A DNA stretch of 64,000 nt from Bradyrhizobium tropiciagri. Lineage in GTDB: Bacteria; Pseudomonadota; Alphaproteobacteria; Rhizobiales; Xanthobacteraceae. Positions 10,318 to 18,189 of the stretch are shown here, in pieces. The notes under the pieces are model-generated. The model was not told where the DNA came from, searched no databases, and saw nothing but the letters and a program-made list of their open reading frames with translations. Position 1 is the stretch's first letter; every line of letters starts with the position of its first letter. The stretch is from positions 1 to 64,000 of the forward strand of contig NZ_LFLZ01000047.1 in the NCBI RefSeq assembly GCF_001189845.1. The letters are read 5' to 3'. The position numbers and the translations under genes were made by a program.

Positions 10318-10377
10318 ATGACCCTCACACCAATGAGCACGCCAGGCGTCTCGGAGGAGTGGGGGTCATTTTTCTTT
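10318..10377 (+). terminator. Rho-independent terminator between dnaK and dnaJ
   Basis: ATGACCCTCAC and GTGGGGGTCAT form an 11-bp stem with one wobble pair, and the right arm runs into TTTTTCTTT. A small inner dyad (ACGCC-AGGCGT type) lies in the loop. Full termination here would require dnaJ to have its own promoter or depend on readthrough. Confidence 0.72.
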
Positions 10378-10405
10378 AAGGCGATCGCTGCATCTTCCAG
10401 ACAGG

Positions 10406-10453
10406 CGCAATCCTTGACGCGATCCTTAGCGCAGTCTTTGGCGCAACCGTTGG
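10406..10453. repeat. Four tandem copies of a 12-bp unit upstream of dnaJ
   Basis: CGCAATCCTTGA, CGCGATCCTTAG, CGCAGTCTTTGG and CGCAACCGTTGG are contiguous, between the dnaK terminator and the dnaJ start. The same 12-bp period occurs upstream of rph. Confidence 0.75.
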
Positions 10454-10485
10454 TGATCGCGATGAACTTCGGACGGAATTGAAGG

Positions 10486-11616
10486 ATGTCCACCAAGCGC
10501 TGCTATTACGAGACTCTCGAGGTCGATCGGAACGCGGACGAGACCAAGCTGAAATCGGCTTTCCGCAAGCTCGCGATGAAATGGCATCCGGACAAGAATC
10601 CGGGCGACGCCACCAGCGAAGTCCGGTTCAAGGAAATCAACGAAGCCTATGAGGTGCTGAAGGACGGCGACAAGCGCGCCGCCTATGACCGCTTCGGCCA
10701 TGCCGCCTTCGAGCAGGGCATGGGGGGCGGTGGTCCCGGCTTCGGCGCAGGCTTCGCCTCCTCCTTCTCCGATATCTTCGAGGATCTGTTCGGCATGGCC
10801 GGACAGCGCCGCGGCGGTGGCGGCCGCGAGCGCGGCGCCGACCTGCGCTACAACATGGAGATCACGCTCGAGGAGGCCTTCCAGGGCAAGACCGCGCAGA
10901 TCGAGATCCCGGTCTCGGTCACCTGCGAATCCTGCTCCGGCACCGGCGCCAAGGCCGGCACCAAGCCGAAGACCTGCTCGCATTGCGGCGGCGCCGGCCG
11001 GATCCGGCAGGCCCAGGGCTTCTTCACGCTGGAGCGGACCTGCCCCGGCTGTCAGGGTCGCGGTCAGATGATCGAGGACGCCTGCACCTCCTGCGCCGGT
11101 TCCGGCCGGGTGACGCGCGAGCGCACGCTGTCGGTCAACATTCCTCCGGGGGTCGAAGACGGCACCCGTATCCGGCTCGCCGGCGAAGGCGAGGCCGGCG
11201 TCCGCGGCGGACCGCCCGGCGACCTCTACATCTTCCTGTCGCTGACCACGCACCAGTTCTTCCAGCGCGACGGCGCCGACCTGCACTGCCGCGTGCCGAT
11301 CTCGATGGTGACCGCAGCCCTCGGCGGCGAGTTCGAGGTGCCGACCATCGACAAGGGCAAGACCAAGGTGAAGGTGCCGGCCGGCACCCAGTCCAGCCGC
11401 CGATTCCGCATCGCATCAAAGGGTATGCCGGTGCTGCGCTCGCGCCAGACCGGCGACATGTATGTCCAGGTCGTGGTCGAAACGCCGCAGAATCTGACCA
11501 AGAAGCAGCAAGAATTGCTGATGGAGTTCGAAAAACTCTCGTCCGGCGCAACCCAGCCGGAGGCGGCGGGTTTCTTCTCTAAGGTCAAGGACTTCTTCGG
11601 AAACCGCTCCGTCTAG
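10486..11616 (+). CDS. dnaJ: Chaperone protein DnaJ (Hsp40)
   Basis: 376-aa class A J-protein that stimulates DnaK ATPase. J domain with HPD at 34-36, then a Gly/Phe-rich linker (about 78-118). Four CxxCxGxG zinc repeats span about 147-207 (CESCSGTG, CSHCGGAG, CPGCQGRG, CTSCAGSG), followed by the C-terminal substrate-binding domains. The order dnaK-dnaJ-pmtA is characteristic of Bradyrhizobium. Confidence 0.98.
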   Translation: MSTKRCYYETLEVDRNADETKLKSAFRKLAMKWHPDKNPGDATSEVRFKEINEAYEVLKDGDKRAAYDRFGHAAFEQGMGGGGPGFGAGFASSFSDIFEDLFGMAGQRRGGGGRERGADLRYNMEITLEEAFQGKTAQIEIPVSVTCESCSGTGAKAGTKPKTCSHCGGAGRIRQAQGFFTLERTCPGCQGRGQMIEDACTSCAGSGRVTRERTLSVNIPPGVEDGTRIRLAGEGEAGVRGGPPGDLYIFLSLTTHQFFQRDGADLHCRVPISMVTAALGGEFEVPTIDKGKTKVKVPAGTQSSRRFRIASKGMPVLRSRQTGDMYVQVVVETPQNLTKKQQELLMEFEKLSSGATQPEAAGFFSKVKDFFGNRSV

Positions 11617-11620
11617 CCGC

Positions 11621-11646
11621 AGTCGTTACGCTTGACCGTAACGACT
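11621..11646 (+). terminator. Hairpin after dnaJ
   Basis: AGTCGTTACG and CGTAACGACT form a perfect 10-bp stem with a 6-nt loop, five bases after the dnaJ stop. No strong T-tract follows, so it may attenuate rather than stop transcription toward pmtA. Confidence 0.5.
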
Positions 11647-11716
11647 TCGATCTATACGTGTTTATGAACGTTTTCTGACAACCGCTCGATTGTGCGCGGT
11701 CCCGCCTGGTAGCGAC

Positions 11717-12319
11717 ATGCCTCTGCAATCGTCCGTGCGTGCGTCGAAGAAGCCCCTCCGTCTCGACGACGAGGTTCGTTTCCTCCGTTCATGGATGGAG
11801 AAGCCGCTGCATATGGGCGCGGTGATGCCGTCCGGTCGGCTGCTTGCGCGCACCATGGCGCAATATGTCGATCCCGAAGCCGAAGGGCCGGTCATCGAGC
11901 TTGGGCCCGGCACCGGGGCGATCACCAACGCGCTGATCGAGCACGGCGTCGATCAGAAGCGTCTCGTCCTGGTTGAGTACAATCCCGGCTTCTGCGCGTT
12001 GCTGCGCGAACGCTATCCGCAGGCCAAGGTGGTCCAGGGCGACGCCTACAGGCTTCGCGACACGCTGTGGGACGTCATGAAGTCTCCGGCCTCGGCCGTG
12101 GTCTCCGGCCTGCCGCTCGTCACCAAGCCGATGCTGACCCGCCTGAAGCTGATCCGCGACGCCTTCCTCGCGCTCGCGCCCGGCGCGCCCTTCGTCCAGT
12201 TCACCTATTCGGTGGCGCCCCCGATTCCGAAGTCGCTGCCGGGCGTGTCCACAGAGGCCTCCGAGCGGATCTGGATGAACCTTCCGCCCGCGCGGGTCTG
12301 GGTGTATCGCAAGGGCTGA
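11717..12319 (+). CDS. pmtA: Phosphatidylethanolamine N-methyltransferase PmtA
   Basis: SAM-dependent enzyme that methylates phosphatidylethanolamine on the route to phosphatidylcholine. The SAM-binding motif VIELGPGTGAITNALIEHG lies at about residues 51-69, and the ~200-aa size fits. ATG 11717 is preferred to an in-frame start nine codons upstream. A pmtA gene directly downstream of dnaKJ matches the arrangement known from Bradyrhizobium japonicum, which supports the call over a generic rRNA adenine methylase. Confidence 0.85.
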   Translation: MPLQSSVRASKKPLRLDDEVRFLRSWMEKPLHMGAVMPSGRLLARTMAQYVDPEAEGPVIELGPGTGAITNALIEHGVDQKRLVLVEYNPGFCALLRERYPQAKVVQGDAYRLRDTLWDVMKSPASAVVSGLPLVTKPMLTRLKLIRDAFLALAPGAPFVQFTYSVAPPIPKSLPGVSTEASERIWMNLPPARVWVYRKG

Positions 12320-12367
12320 CCGCTCGGCGCAATCGTGCCGGGCACGCGCCCTAACCGCGATTGCAGA

Positions 12368-12946
12368 ATGTCCGCGCTGAAAATCCTCGTGATCCCGGGA
12401 TCGCTTCGATCAGGCTCGCTCAATGCGAAGCTGGCAGCCGTGCTGGCGCACGAGCTCGCGCTGCTGGGGGCCGACGTCACCCGCATTTCGCTCGGCGATT
12501 TTCCGCTGCCGATCTACGACGGCGACCTGCAGGCCAAATCGGGCGTGCCGCAGCACGCCGTCAATCTGAAGCGGATGATCGGCGCCCATCACGGCGTGCT
12601 GGTCGTGACGCCGGAATACAATTCCTCGGTGCCGGCGCTGGTGAAGAACACGATCGACTGGGTGAGCCGCGTGCAGGACCCGCACGAGGCCCGTGGCCAG
12701 GTGTTCCGCGAGCGCGTGTTCGCGATTTCAGCCGCATCCGGCAACCGGCTTGGCGGCACGCGCGCGCTGGCGGCGCTGCGCCTGATCCTGTCGGCGTGCC
12801 ACGCCACCGTGATCCCGAACCAGCTCGCGCTGTCATTCGCCGAGCAAGCCTATGACGACATGGATCACCTGAAGCACCAGGCCGACATCGACACGATGCG
12901 CGCGCTGGTGCGGCAGCTGATCGACCATTCCCAACGCATGATGTGA
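12368..12946 (+). CDS. NADPH-dependent FMN reductase family protein
   Basis: 192-aa flavodoxin-like reductase. The phosphate-binding loop IPGSLRSGSLNAKLA is at the N-terminus, and TPEYNSSVPALVKNTIDWVS is the family's second signature. It probably reduces FMN, quinones or chromate with NAD(P)H; the substrate is unknown. ATG 12368 is chosen because the protein then begins directly before the first strand. It is followed by pyrF after 6 bp, suggesting co-transcription. Confidence 0.88.
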   Translation: MSALKILVIPGSLRSGSLNAKLAAVLAHELALLGADVTRISLGDFPLPIYDGDLQAKSGVPQHAVNLKRMIGAHHGVLVVTPEYNSSVPALVKNTIDWVSRVQDPHEARGQVFRERVFAISAASGNRLGGTRALAALRLILSACHATVIPNQLALSFAEQAYDDMDHLKHQADIDTMRALVRQLIDHSQRMM

Positions 12947-12952
12947 GGTGAC

Positions 12953-13675
12953 ATGCAGCCAGCCAGGATCGCTCCAAGGATCGCCCCGAGAGACCGGTTG
13001 ATCGTGGCGCTCGATGTGCCGTCGGTCGCTGTGGCCGAGGCGATGATCGACAGGCTCGGCGACAGCGTCACCTTCTACAAGATCGGCTATCAGCTCGGTT
13101 ACGCCGGCGGTCTCACGCTGGCGAAGCAGCTTGCAGGGAGCGGCAAGAAGGTTTTCGTCGATCTCAAGCTGCATGACATCGGTAACACCGTTGCGCGCGG
13201 CGTCGAAAGCGTCGCCGCTCTCGGCGCGACCTTCCTCACCGTGCATGCCTATCCGCAGACCATGAAGGCAGCGGTCGAGGCCCGCGCCGGCTCCGGCCTG
13301 AAGATTCTCGCGGTGACGGTGCTGACATCCTATGACGATGCCGACCTGCACGCTGCGGGCTATCGCCTCAACGTCTCCGACCTCGTCGAGGCGCGCGCCA
13401 GGCAGGCGCAGGCGCTCGGTGTCGACGGCCTCGTCAGCTCGCCCGAGGAAGCCGCCGCCCTGCGCAAGATCGTCGGCGATCAGATGAACCTGGTGACCCC
13501 CGGCATCCGTCCCGCGGGCTCGGCGACCGGCGACCAGAAGCGCATCATGACGCCGGCCCGCGCCATTGCGGCCGGTGCCGACTATCTGGTGGTTGGACGT
13601 CCGGTGATGGAAGCCGCCGATCCGAAGGCCGCCGCCGAAGCCATTCACACCGAGATCGCCCAGGTGCTCGCCTGA
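12953..13675 (+). CDS. pyrF: Orotidine 5'-phosphate decarboxylase
   Basis: Last step of UMP synthesis. The catalytic segment DLKLHDIGNT (about 70-79) holds the Asp-Lys-Asp array, and the phosphate-binding end reads DYLVVGRPVMEA. Length 240 aa is normal. GAGGTGAC precedes the ATG. It lies 6 bp after the flavin reductase and 23 bp before the DUF1330 gene, apparently one operon. Confidence 0.97.
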   Translation: MQPARIAPRIAPRDRLIVALDVPSVAVAEAMIDRLGDSVTFYKIGYQLGYAGGLTLAKQLAGSGKKVFVDLKLHDIGNTVARGVESVAALGATFLTVHAYPQTMKAAVEARAGSGLKILAVTVLTSYDDADLHAAGYRLNVSDLVEARARQAQALGVDGLVSSPEEAAALRKIVGDQMNLVTPGIRPAGSATGDQKRIMTPARAIAAGADYLVVGRPVMEAADPKAAAEAIHTEIAQVLA

Positions 13676-13698
13676 ACCAACAACAAGGGAGAACACAG

Positions 13699-14001
13699 AT
13701 GGCGAAGGGATACTGGATCGGACGCGTCGACGTTCACAACGACGAGGGCTACAAGCCCTACGCGGTCGCCAACCTTGCGATCTTCAAGAAATTCGGCGGC
13801 CGCTACGTGGTCCGCGGCGGCCAGCTCAATTGCGTCGAGGGCCAGAGCCGCTCCCGCAACGTCGTGATCGAATTCCCCGACTACGCAACCGCGATGGCCT
13901 GCTACAATTCCCCGGAATACCAGGCCAACATCAAGGTGCGGCAGCCGCATTCGATCGCCGACCTCATCATCATCGAGGGCTATGACGGCCCGCAGCCCTG
14001 A
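13699..14001 (+). CDS. DUF1330 family protein
   Basis: 100-aa ferredoxin-like-fold protein of the DUF1330 family: AKGYWIGRVDVHNDEGYKPY at the start and FPDYATAMACYNSPEYQ in the middle are typical. Function is unknown; related folds act as small oxygenases or sensors. A good ribosome site (AAGGGAG) precedes it. It sits between pyrF and dapB. Confidence 0.88.
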   Translation: MAKGYWIGRVDVHNDEGYKPYAVANLAIFKKFGGRYVVRGGQLNCVEGQSRSRNVVIEFPDYATAMACYNSPEYQANIKVRQPHSIADLIIIEGYDGPQP

Positions 14002-14067
14002 CCGGCGGCCGGCCGGTTCGGTTGCCGGAACTGCCATGGCTCGCTATATCGCGTGGAGAGGTGAGCC

Positions 14068-14880
14068 ATGGCTGACATGCGTTTGATCGTTGCGGGTGCC
14101 GGCGGCCGGATGGGCCGTACGCTGACGCGGGTGATTTCCGAAACCCCGGGGGCGGTGCTGGTCGGCGCGCTGGAGGCGCCGGGCTCGGAACTGCTCGGCA
14201 AGGACGCCGGCGTGCTCGCCGGCCTTCCCGCCAATGACGTCAAACTGTCGGCCGATCTGTGGTCGATGTCGGCGGGCGCCGACGGCATCCTGGATTTCAC
14301 CGTACCGGCCGCGACCATCGCCAATGTCGCGATCGCGGCCGAGCGCGGCCTCGTTCACGTCATCGGCACCACCGGCCTGTCGCCGTCCGACGACGCGGTG
14401 ATCCGCAGCGTCACCGACCGCGCCATCGTGGTGAAGTCGGGCAATATGAGCCTCGGCGTCAATCTGCTCGCGGCGCTGGTCAAGCGCGTCGCGCAATCGC
14501 TCGACCAGAGCTTCGACATCGAAATTCTCGAGCTGCATCACAAGCAGAAGATCGATGCGCCGTCGGGCACCGCCTTGATGCTCGGCGAAGCCGCCGCCGC
14601 GGGGCGCAAGATCGCGCTCGATCAGCATTCGGCGCGCGGCCGCGATGGCCTCACCGGCGCGCGGCGTGCCGGCGACATCGGCTTTGCCTCGCTGCGCGGC
14701 GGCACCGCGGCCGGCGATCACAGCGTGATCTTTGCCGGCCCCTCGGAGCGCATCACGCTGTCGCATCATGCCGAGGACCGCGCGCTGTTCGCGCAGGGCG
14801 CGCTGAAGGCGGCGCTGTGGGCGCATGGCAAGAAGCCCGGCATGTATTCGATGACCGACGTTCTCGGGTTGAGTGACTGA
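14068..14880 (+). CDS. dapB: 4-hydroxy-tetrahydrodipicolinate reductase
   Basis: Lysine and diaminopimelate synthesis. The NAD(P)-binding loop GAGGRMGR is at 10-17, and the catalytic segment ELHHKQKIDAPSGTA carries the His-His-Lys signature. Length 270 aa is normal. The leader GGAGAGGTGAGCC precedes the ATG. It is followed by gpmA 48 bp later. Confidence 0.98.
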   Translation: MADMRLIVAGAGGRMGRTLTRVISETPGAVLVGALEAPGSELLGKDAGVLAGLPANDVKLSADLWSMSAGADGILDFTVPAATIANVAIAAERGLVHVIGTTGLSPSDDAVIRSVTDRAIVVKSGNMSLGVNLLAALVKRVAQSLDQSFDIEILELHHKQKIDAPSGTALMLGEAAAAGRKIALDQHSARGRDGLTGARRAGDIGFASLRGGTAAGDHSVIFAGPSERITLSHHAEDRALFAQGALKAALWAHGKKPGMYSMTDVLGLSD

Positions 14881-14928
14881 GTCCGCTCGACGAGATCAAA
14901 TCCAGCTCAAGCGAAAACGGAATCTGAA

Positions 14929-15552
14929 ATGAGTGATCGACTTCTTGTGCTCGTTCGTCACGGTCAGAGCGAATGGAATCTGAAGAATCTGTTCACCGGG
15001 TGGAAGGACCCTGACCTCACCGAGCAGGGCATCCGTGAGGCCAAGGACGCCGGCCGCAAGCTGAAGGCGCAGGACCTGTCGTTCGACGTTGCCTTCACCT
15101 CCGATCTCACGCGCGCGCAGCACACGCTGAAGCTGATGCTGGAAGAGATCGGCCAGACCGGACTGCCGACCACGAAGGATCTCGCGCTCAACGAACGCGA
15201 CTACGGCGATCTCTCCGGCCTCAACAAGGACGACGCCCGCAAGAAGTGGGGCGAGGATCAGGTGCTGATCTGGCGCCGCTCCTACGACGTTCCGCCGCCC
15301 GGCGGCGAAAGCCTGAAGGATACGCTGGCGCGTACGCTGCCCTATTACGTGCAGGAGATCCTGCCCGGCGTGCTGCGCGGCCAGCGCACGCTGATCGCCG
15401 CCCACGGCAATTCGCTGCGCGCGCTGATCATGGTGCTGGAGAAGCTTTCGCCGGAGCAGATCCTCAAGCGCGAACTCGCCACCGGCGCGCCGGTGGTCTA
15501 TCGGCTCAACGCCGATTCCACCGTTGCGTCGAAGGTCGATCTCGCGGGCTAG
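14929..15552 (+). CDS. gpmA: 2,3-bisphosphoglycerate-dependent phosphoglycerate mutase
   Basis: Interconverts 3- and 2-phosphoglycerate in glycolysis and gluconeogenesis. The phospho-acceptor histidine is in LVRHGQSEWN (H11), the second in IAAHGNSLRALI, and ERDYGDLSG is present. At 207 aa it is the short alphaproteobacterial form of GpmA. It ends the dapB-gpmA run. Confidence 0.96.
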   Translation: MSDRLLVLVRHGQSEWNLKNLFTGWKDPDLTEQGIREAKDAGRKLKAQDLSFDVAFTSDLTRAQHTLKLMLEEIGQTGLPTTKDLALNERDYGDLSGLNKDDARKKWGEDQVLIWRRSYDVPPPGGESLKDTLARTLPYYVQEILPGVLRGQRTLIAAHGNSLRALIMVLEKLSPEQILKRELATGAPVVYRLNADSTVASKVDLAG

Positions 15553-15572
15553 AAGCGATCGAGATTGTCGTC

Positions 15573-15675
15573 CCGTCATCCTGAGGTGCGCGAAGCGCGT
15601 CTCGAAGGATGCACGGCCACCGGCCGGGCCGTCGACCCTTCGAGGCTCGCTTGCGCGAGCACCTCAGGGTGACGG
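15573..15675. repeat. Long inverted intergenic repeat, CCGTCATCCTGAGG family, copy 1
   Basis: The ends CCGTCATCCTGAGG and CCTCAGGGTGACGG are near-perfect inverted arms with further dyads inside (CTCGAAGGAT / ACCCTTCGAG). A second copy lies at 36302-36407. Confidence 0.8.
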
Positions 15676-15711
15676 TGAGGGACTGGAAGTCTGTCTATTG
15701 GCAATCAGACC

Positions 15712-15796
15712 GTAGGATGGGTAGAGCGCAGCGAAACCCATCATCTTCATTTCCGCTGCGTGATTGATGGGTTTCGCTGCGCTCTACCCATCCTAC
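15712..15796. repeat. Perfect 32-bp inverted repeat between convergent genes
   Basis: Arms 15712-15743 and 15765-15796 are exact reverse complements (beginning GTAGGATGGGTAGAGCGCAG) around a 21-bp centre. Lying between the convergent gpmA and the Ada-like gene, it would fold on either strand and may serve as a two-way terminator. It is of a type seen between Bradyrhizobium genes. Confidence 0.85.
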
Positions 15797-15803
15797 AATC
15801 GGA

Positions 15804-16721
15804 TTAGTGCAAGCCCACTTGCCCGGCTTCCCAGCCCAGCATCGCCTGCTTGCGGGTGATGCCCCAGTGATAGCCGGTCAGCGCGCCGCTCTTGCCGAGG
15901 GCGCGATGGCAGGGCACCACGAACGACACAGGGTTGCGGCCGACCGCGGCGCCGACGGCGCGTGAGGCCTTCGGGCTGTTGATGTTGCAGGCGATGTCGG
16001 AATAGCTCACCGCGCGGCCCATCGGGATCTTGAGCAGCGTTTCCCACACCCGCACCTCGAAGTCGGTGCCGATCAAGACGACGCGCAGCGGCTGGTCTGC
16101 CCGCCACAACCTTGTATCGAACACGCGCTGCGCCAATGCGGTGGTGCCGTCGGTGTCCTCGACATAGGTTGCGTTCGGCCAGCGCCGCTTCATGTCGGCG
16201 AATGCGGTCTGTTCGTCACCGGGATCGGCGAAGGCAAGCCCCGCGAGCCCGCGGTCGGTTGCGATCACGATCGCGGTGCCGAACGGCGAAGCGTGGAAGC
16301 CGTAGCGCAGCGTCATGCCGCCGCCGCCGGTCTTCCATTCGCCCGGCGACATCGCCTCGTGCGCGACGAACAAATCGTGCAGCCGTCCCGGCCCCGAGAG
16401 GCCGGAGTCGAGCGCCGCATCGAGCACGCTGGCGGAATCGCGCAACAGGTTCTTGGCGTGGTCCAGCGTCAGCGCCTGCATGAAGGCCTTCGGCGTCAGC
16501 CCGGCCCAGCGGCGGAACAGGTGGTGCAGTTCATCCGGCGTGACGGCGGCGGCATCGGCCATCGATTCGATGGTCGGCTGCGTGCGCCAATGCTCCGAGA
16601 TGAACGCGATGGCGCGCCGCACCGAGTCATAGTCGCGCAACGCGGCGTTCTGGAGGCCCGGCTTGGCCAGGCGCTGGTCATGTATGGCGAGTGTCATCAT
16701 GGTGTCTGATTTAGGAGCCAT
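15804..16721 (-). CDS. Ada-like protein: AraC helix-turn-helix plus O6-methylguanine-DNA methyltransferase
   Basis: 305-aa fusion. The N-terminal half is an AraC-type DNA-binding domain (TIESMADAAAVTPDELHHLF, then RRWAGLTPKAFMQ). The C-terminal half is the alkyl-acceptor domain with the active-site PCHR (Cys near residue 271). It repairs O6-alkylguanine. The N-terminal zinc/phosphotriester domain of E. coli Ada is absent, so methyl-dependent switching through that domain is not expected. Start ATG 16721 is chosen; an in-frame TTG at 16751 and ATG at 16700 are alternatives. Confidence 0.9.
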   Translation of the reverse strand: MAPKSDTMMTLAIHDQRLAKPGLQNAALRDYDSVRRAIAFISEHWRTQPTIESMADAAAVTPDELHHLFRRWAGLTPKAFMQALTLDHAKNLLRDSASVLDAALDSGLSGPGRLHDLFVAHEAMSPGEWKTGGGGMTLRYGFHASPFGTAIVIATDRGLAGLAFADPGDEQTAFADMKRRWPNATYVEDTDGTTALAQRVFDTRLWRADQPLRVVLIGTDFEVRVWETLLKIPMGRAVSYSDIACNINSPKASRAVGAAVGRNPVSFVVPCHRALGKSGALTGYHWGITRKQAMLGWEAGQVGLH

Positions 16722-16757
16722 GGCGCATCCAAACCACCCGATTTCCGACAACCGCGC

Positions 16758-17303
16758 TTAGGTGATGGGGTTGTAAGTGGGGCCGCGCTTGGCAGTGTTC
16801 AACGCGGCGGTCAAGGCTTTGGAAAAACTGGCCTTTTCGTCCGGGCTCAGGAAACTGCCGACGCTGACCCGGCGGCCACGGGACACCAAATAAAGCCGCT
16901 CGATGCCGAACTCCTCATGCGAGATCTGCTCGAACCGCACCCACAGCGGATTGAGCACCCATTCGGCCACGTGGCCGCGGTGGCTGATCCGGCGCACCCG
17001 CAGTTCCGACGGCGTGACGGTGATCTCCTCGCTCGCTTTGGCGGTTCGGAAATTGACCTTGAACGCCCAGTAGATCACCAGCACGTCGAGCCCGAAGAAG
17101 CCGAAGATCGGCCAGGCGCCCAGCCACCAGAACACCGCGCCGGCGATGAAGCTGATCACGGTGACGAGCGACATCAGCACGATGAAGCCGGTGCGGTTCA
17201 GCGAGCGATGCGGCGTCAGCAGCGCCGAGAACAGCTTTGGCTCGGCCTCGGTGCCGGTCGCCTCGGTATCTCTCGCTGGATCAAAATCGTTGCCTGCGGT
17301 CAT
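16758..17303 (-). CDS. DUF2244 family membrane protein
   Basis: 181-aa protein with two adjacent membrane helices (about 38-80), preceded by a short cytoplasmic segment (SALLTPHRSLNRTGFIVLM) and followed by a soluble tail. This matches the DUF2244 family, whose function is unknown. It is often encoded next to nth in Rhizobiales; here it is divergent from nth with only 22 bp between start codons, so the two promoters must overlap each other or the coding regions. Confidence 0.85.
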   Translation of the reverse strand: MTAGNDFDPARDTEATGTEAEPKLFSALLTPHRSLNRTGFIVLMSLVTVISFIAGAVFWWLGAWPIFGFFGLDVLVIYWAFKVNFRTAKASEEITVTPSELRVRRISHRGHVAEWVLNPLWVRFEQISHEEFGIERLYLVSRGRRVSVGSFLSPDEKASFSKALTAALNTAKRGPTYNPIT

Positions 17304-17325
17304 GACGTGTCAGTATATCCCGTTC

Positions 17326-18123
17326 ATGGCCAAAATCATCCGCTCTCAACGCGCCAGCGCGCCAAGCGTTCGGTCCGCGCCGAAGAAGAAGGCCGCGAAA
17401 GCGGCAAAGCCGCTGTCCAAACGCGCGGCCAAGAAGCCTGCTAAGCAGGCGCCGGCAAAGGCCGCCAAGAAGGTCGCAAAGCCGAAGCCGTGGACGGCGG
17501 AGGAGATCTACGAGGTCTTCGACCGGTTCCGCAAAGCCAATCCCGAGCCGAAGGGCGAGCTCGAGCACCTCAACCCGTACACACTGCTGGTTGCTGTGGT
17601 GCTGTCGGCGCAGGCGACCGACGCCGGCGTCAACAAGGCGACGCGGCCGCTGTTTGAGGTCGCCGACACGCCGGAGAAGATGGTTGAGCTCGGCGAAGAC
17701 AAGGTGCGCGAGTACATCAAGACCATCGGGCTCTATCGCAACAAGGCCAGGAATGTCATCGCGCTCTCGGAGAAGCTGATCGCCGAATTCGGCAGCCAGG
17801 TGCCGCGCACTCGCACTGAGATCGAATCGCTGCCCGGCGCCGGCCGCAAGACGGCGAACGTCGTGCTCAACATGGCGTTCGGCGAACACACGATGGCGGT
17901 CGACACCCATGTGTTTCGCGTCGGCAATCGCACCGGGCTCGCGCCCGGCAAGACGCCGCTCGAGGTCGAGCTCGGATTGGAGAAGGTGATCCCGACGGAG
18001 TTCATGCTGCACGCCCATCACTGGCTGATCCTGCATGGCCGCTATACCTGCCTCGCCCGCGGCCCGCGTTGCGAAGTATGTCTGATCAATGATCTTTGCC
18101 GGTGGCCGGAAAAGACCGTCTGA
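17326..18123 (+). CDS. nth: Endonuclease III
   Basis: DNA glycosylase/AP lyase for oxidised pyrimidines. The helix-hairpin-helix reads LPGAGRKTANVVLNMAFG with the catalytic Lys, and the catalytic Asp is in VDTHVFRVGNRTGL. The C-terminal 4Fe-4S loop CLARGPRCEVCLINDLC has spacing 6-2-5. The N-terminus carries about 50 extra residues rich in Lys and Ala (AKKPAKQAPAKAAKKVAKPK), a basic tail absent from E. coli Nth. ATG 17326 is taken as the start (265 aa). Confidence 0.96.
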   Translation: MAKIIRSQRASAPSVRSAPKKKAAKAAKPLSKRAAKKPAKQAPAKAAKKVAKPKPWTAEEIYEVFDRFRKANPEPKGELEHLNPYTLLVAVVLSAQATDAGVNKATRPLFEVADTPEKMVELGEDKVREYIKTIGLYRNKARNVIALSEKLIAEFGSQVPRTRTEIESLPGAGRKTANVVLNMAFGEHTMAVDTHVFRVGNRTGLAPGKTPLEVELGLEKVIPTEFMLHAHHWLILHGRYTCLARGPRCEVCLINDLCRWPEKTV

Positions 18124-18189
18124 GCCATGGTCGTCGTGGCGTGGTAATAGGCTCGCCCGGCGTTCCGGTGCGTGATCGAGGAGTGTAGC

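Noticed and set aside
15553..15803. Possible CRISPR or tandem-repeat array from the repeated text after gpmA
   Set aside because: The repeats are inverted arms of two separate palindromes, not regularly spaced direct repeats with spacers.
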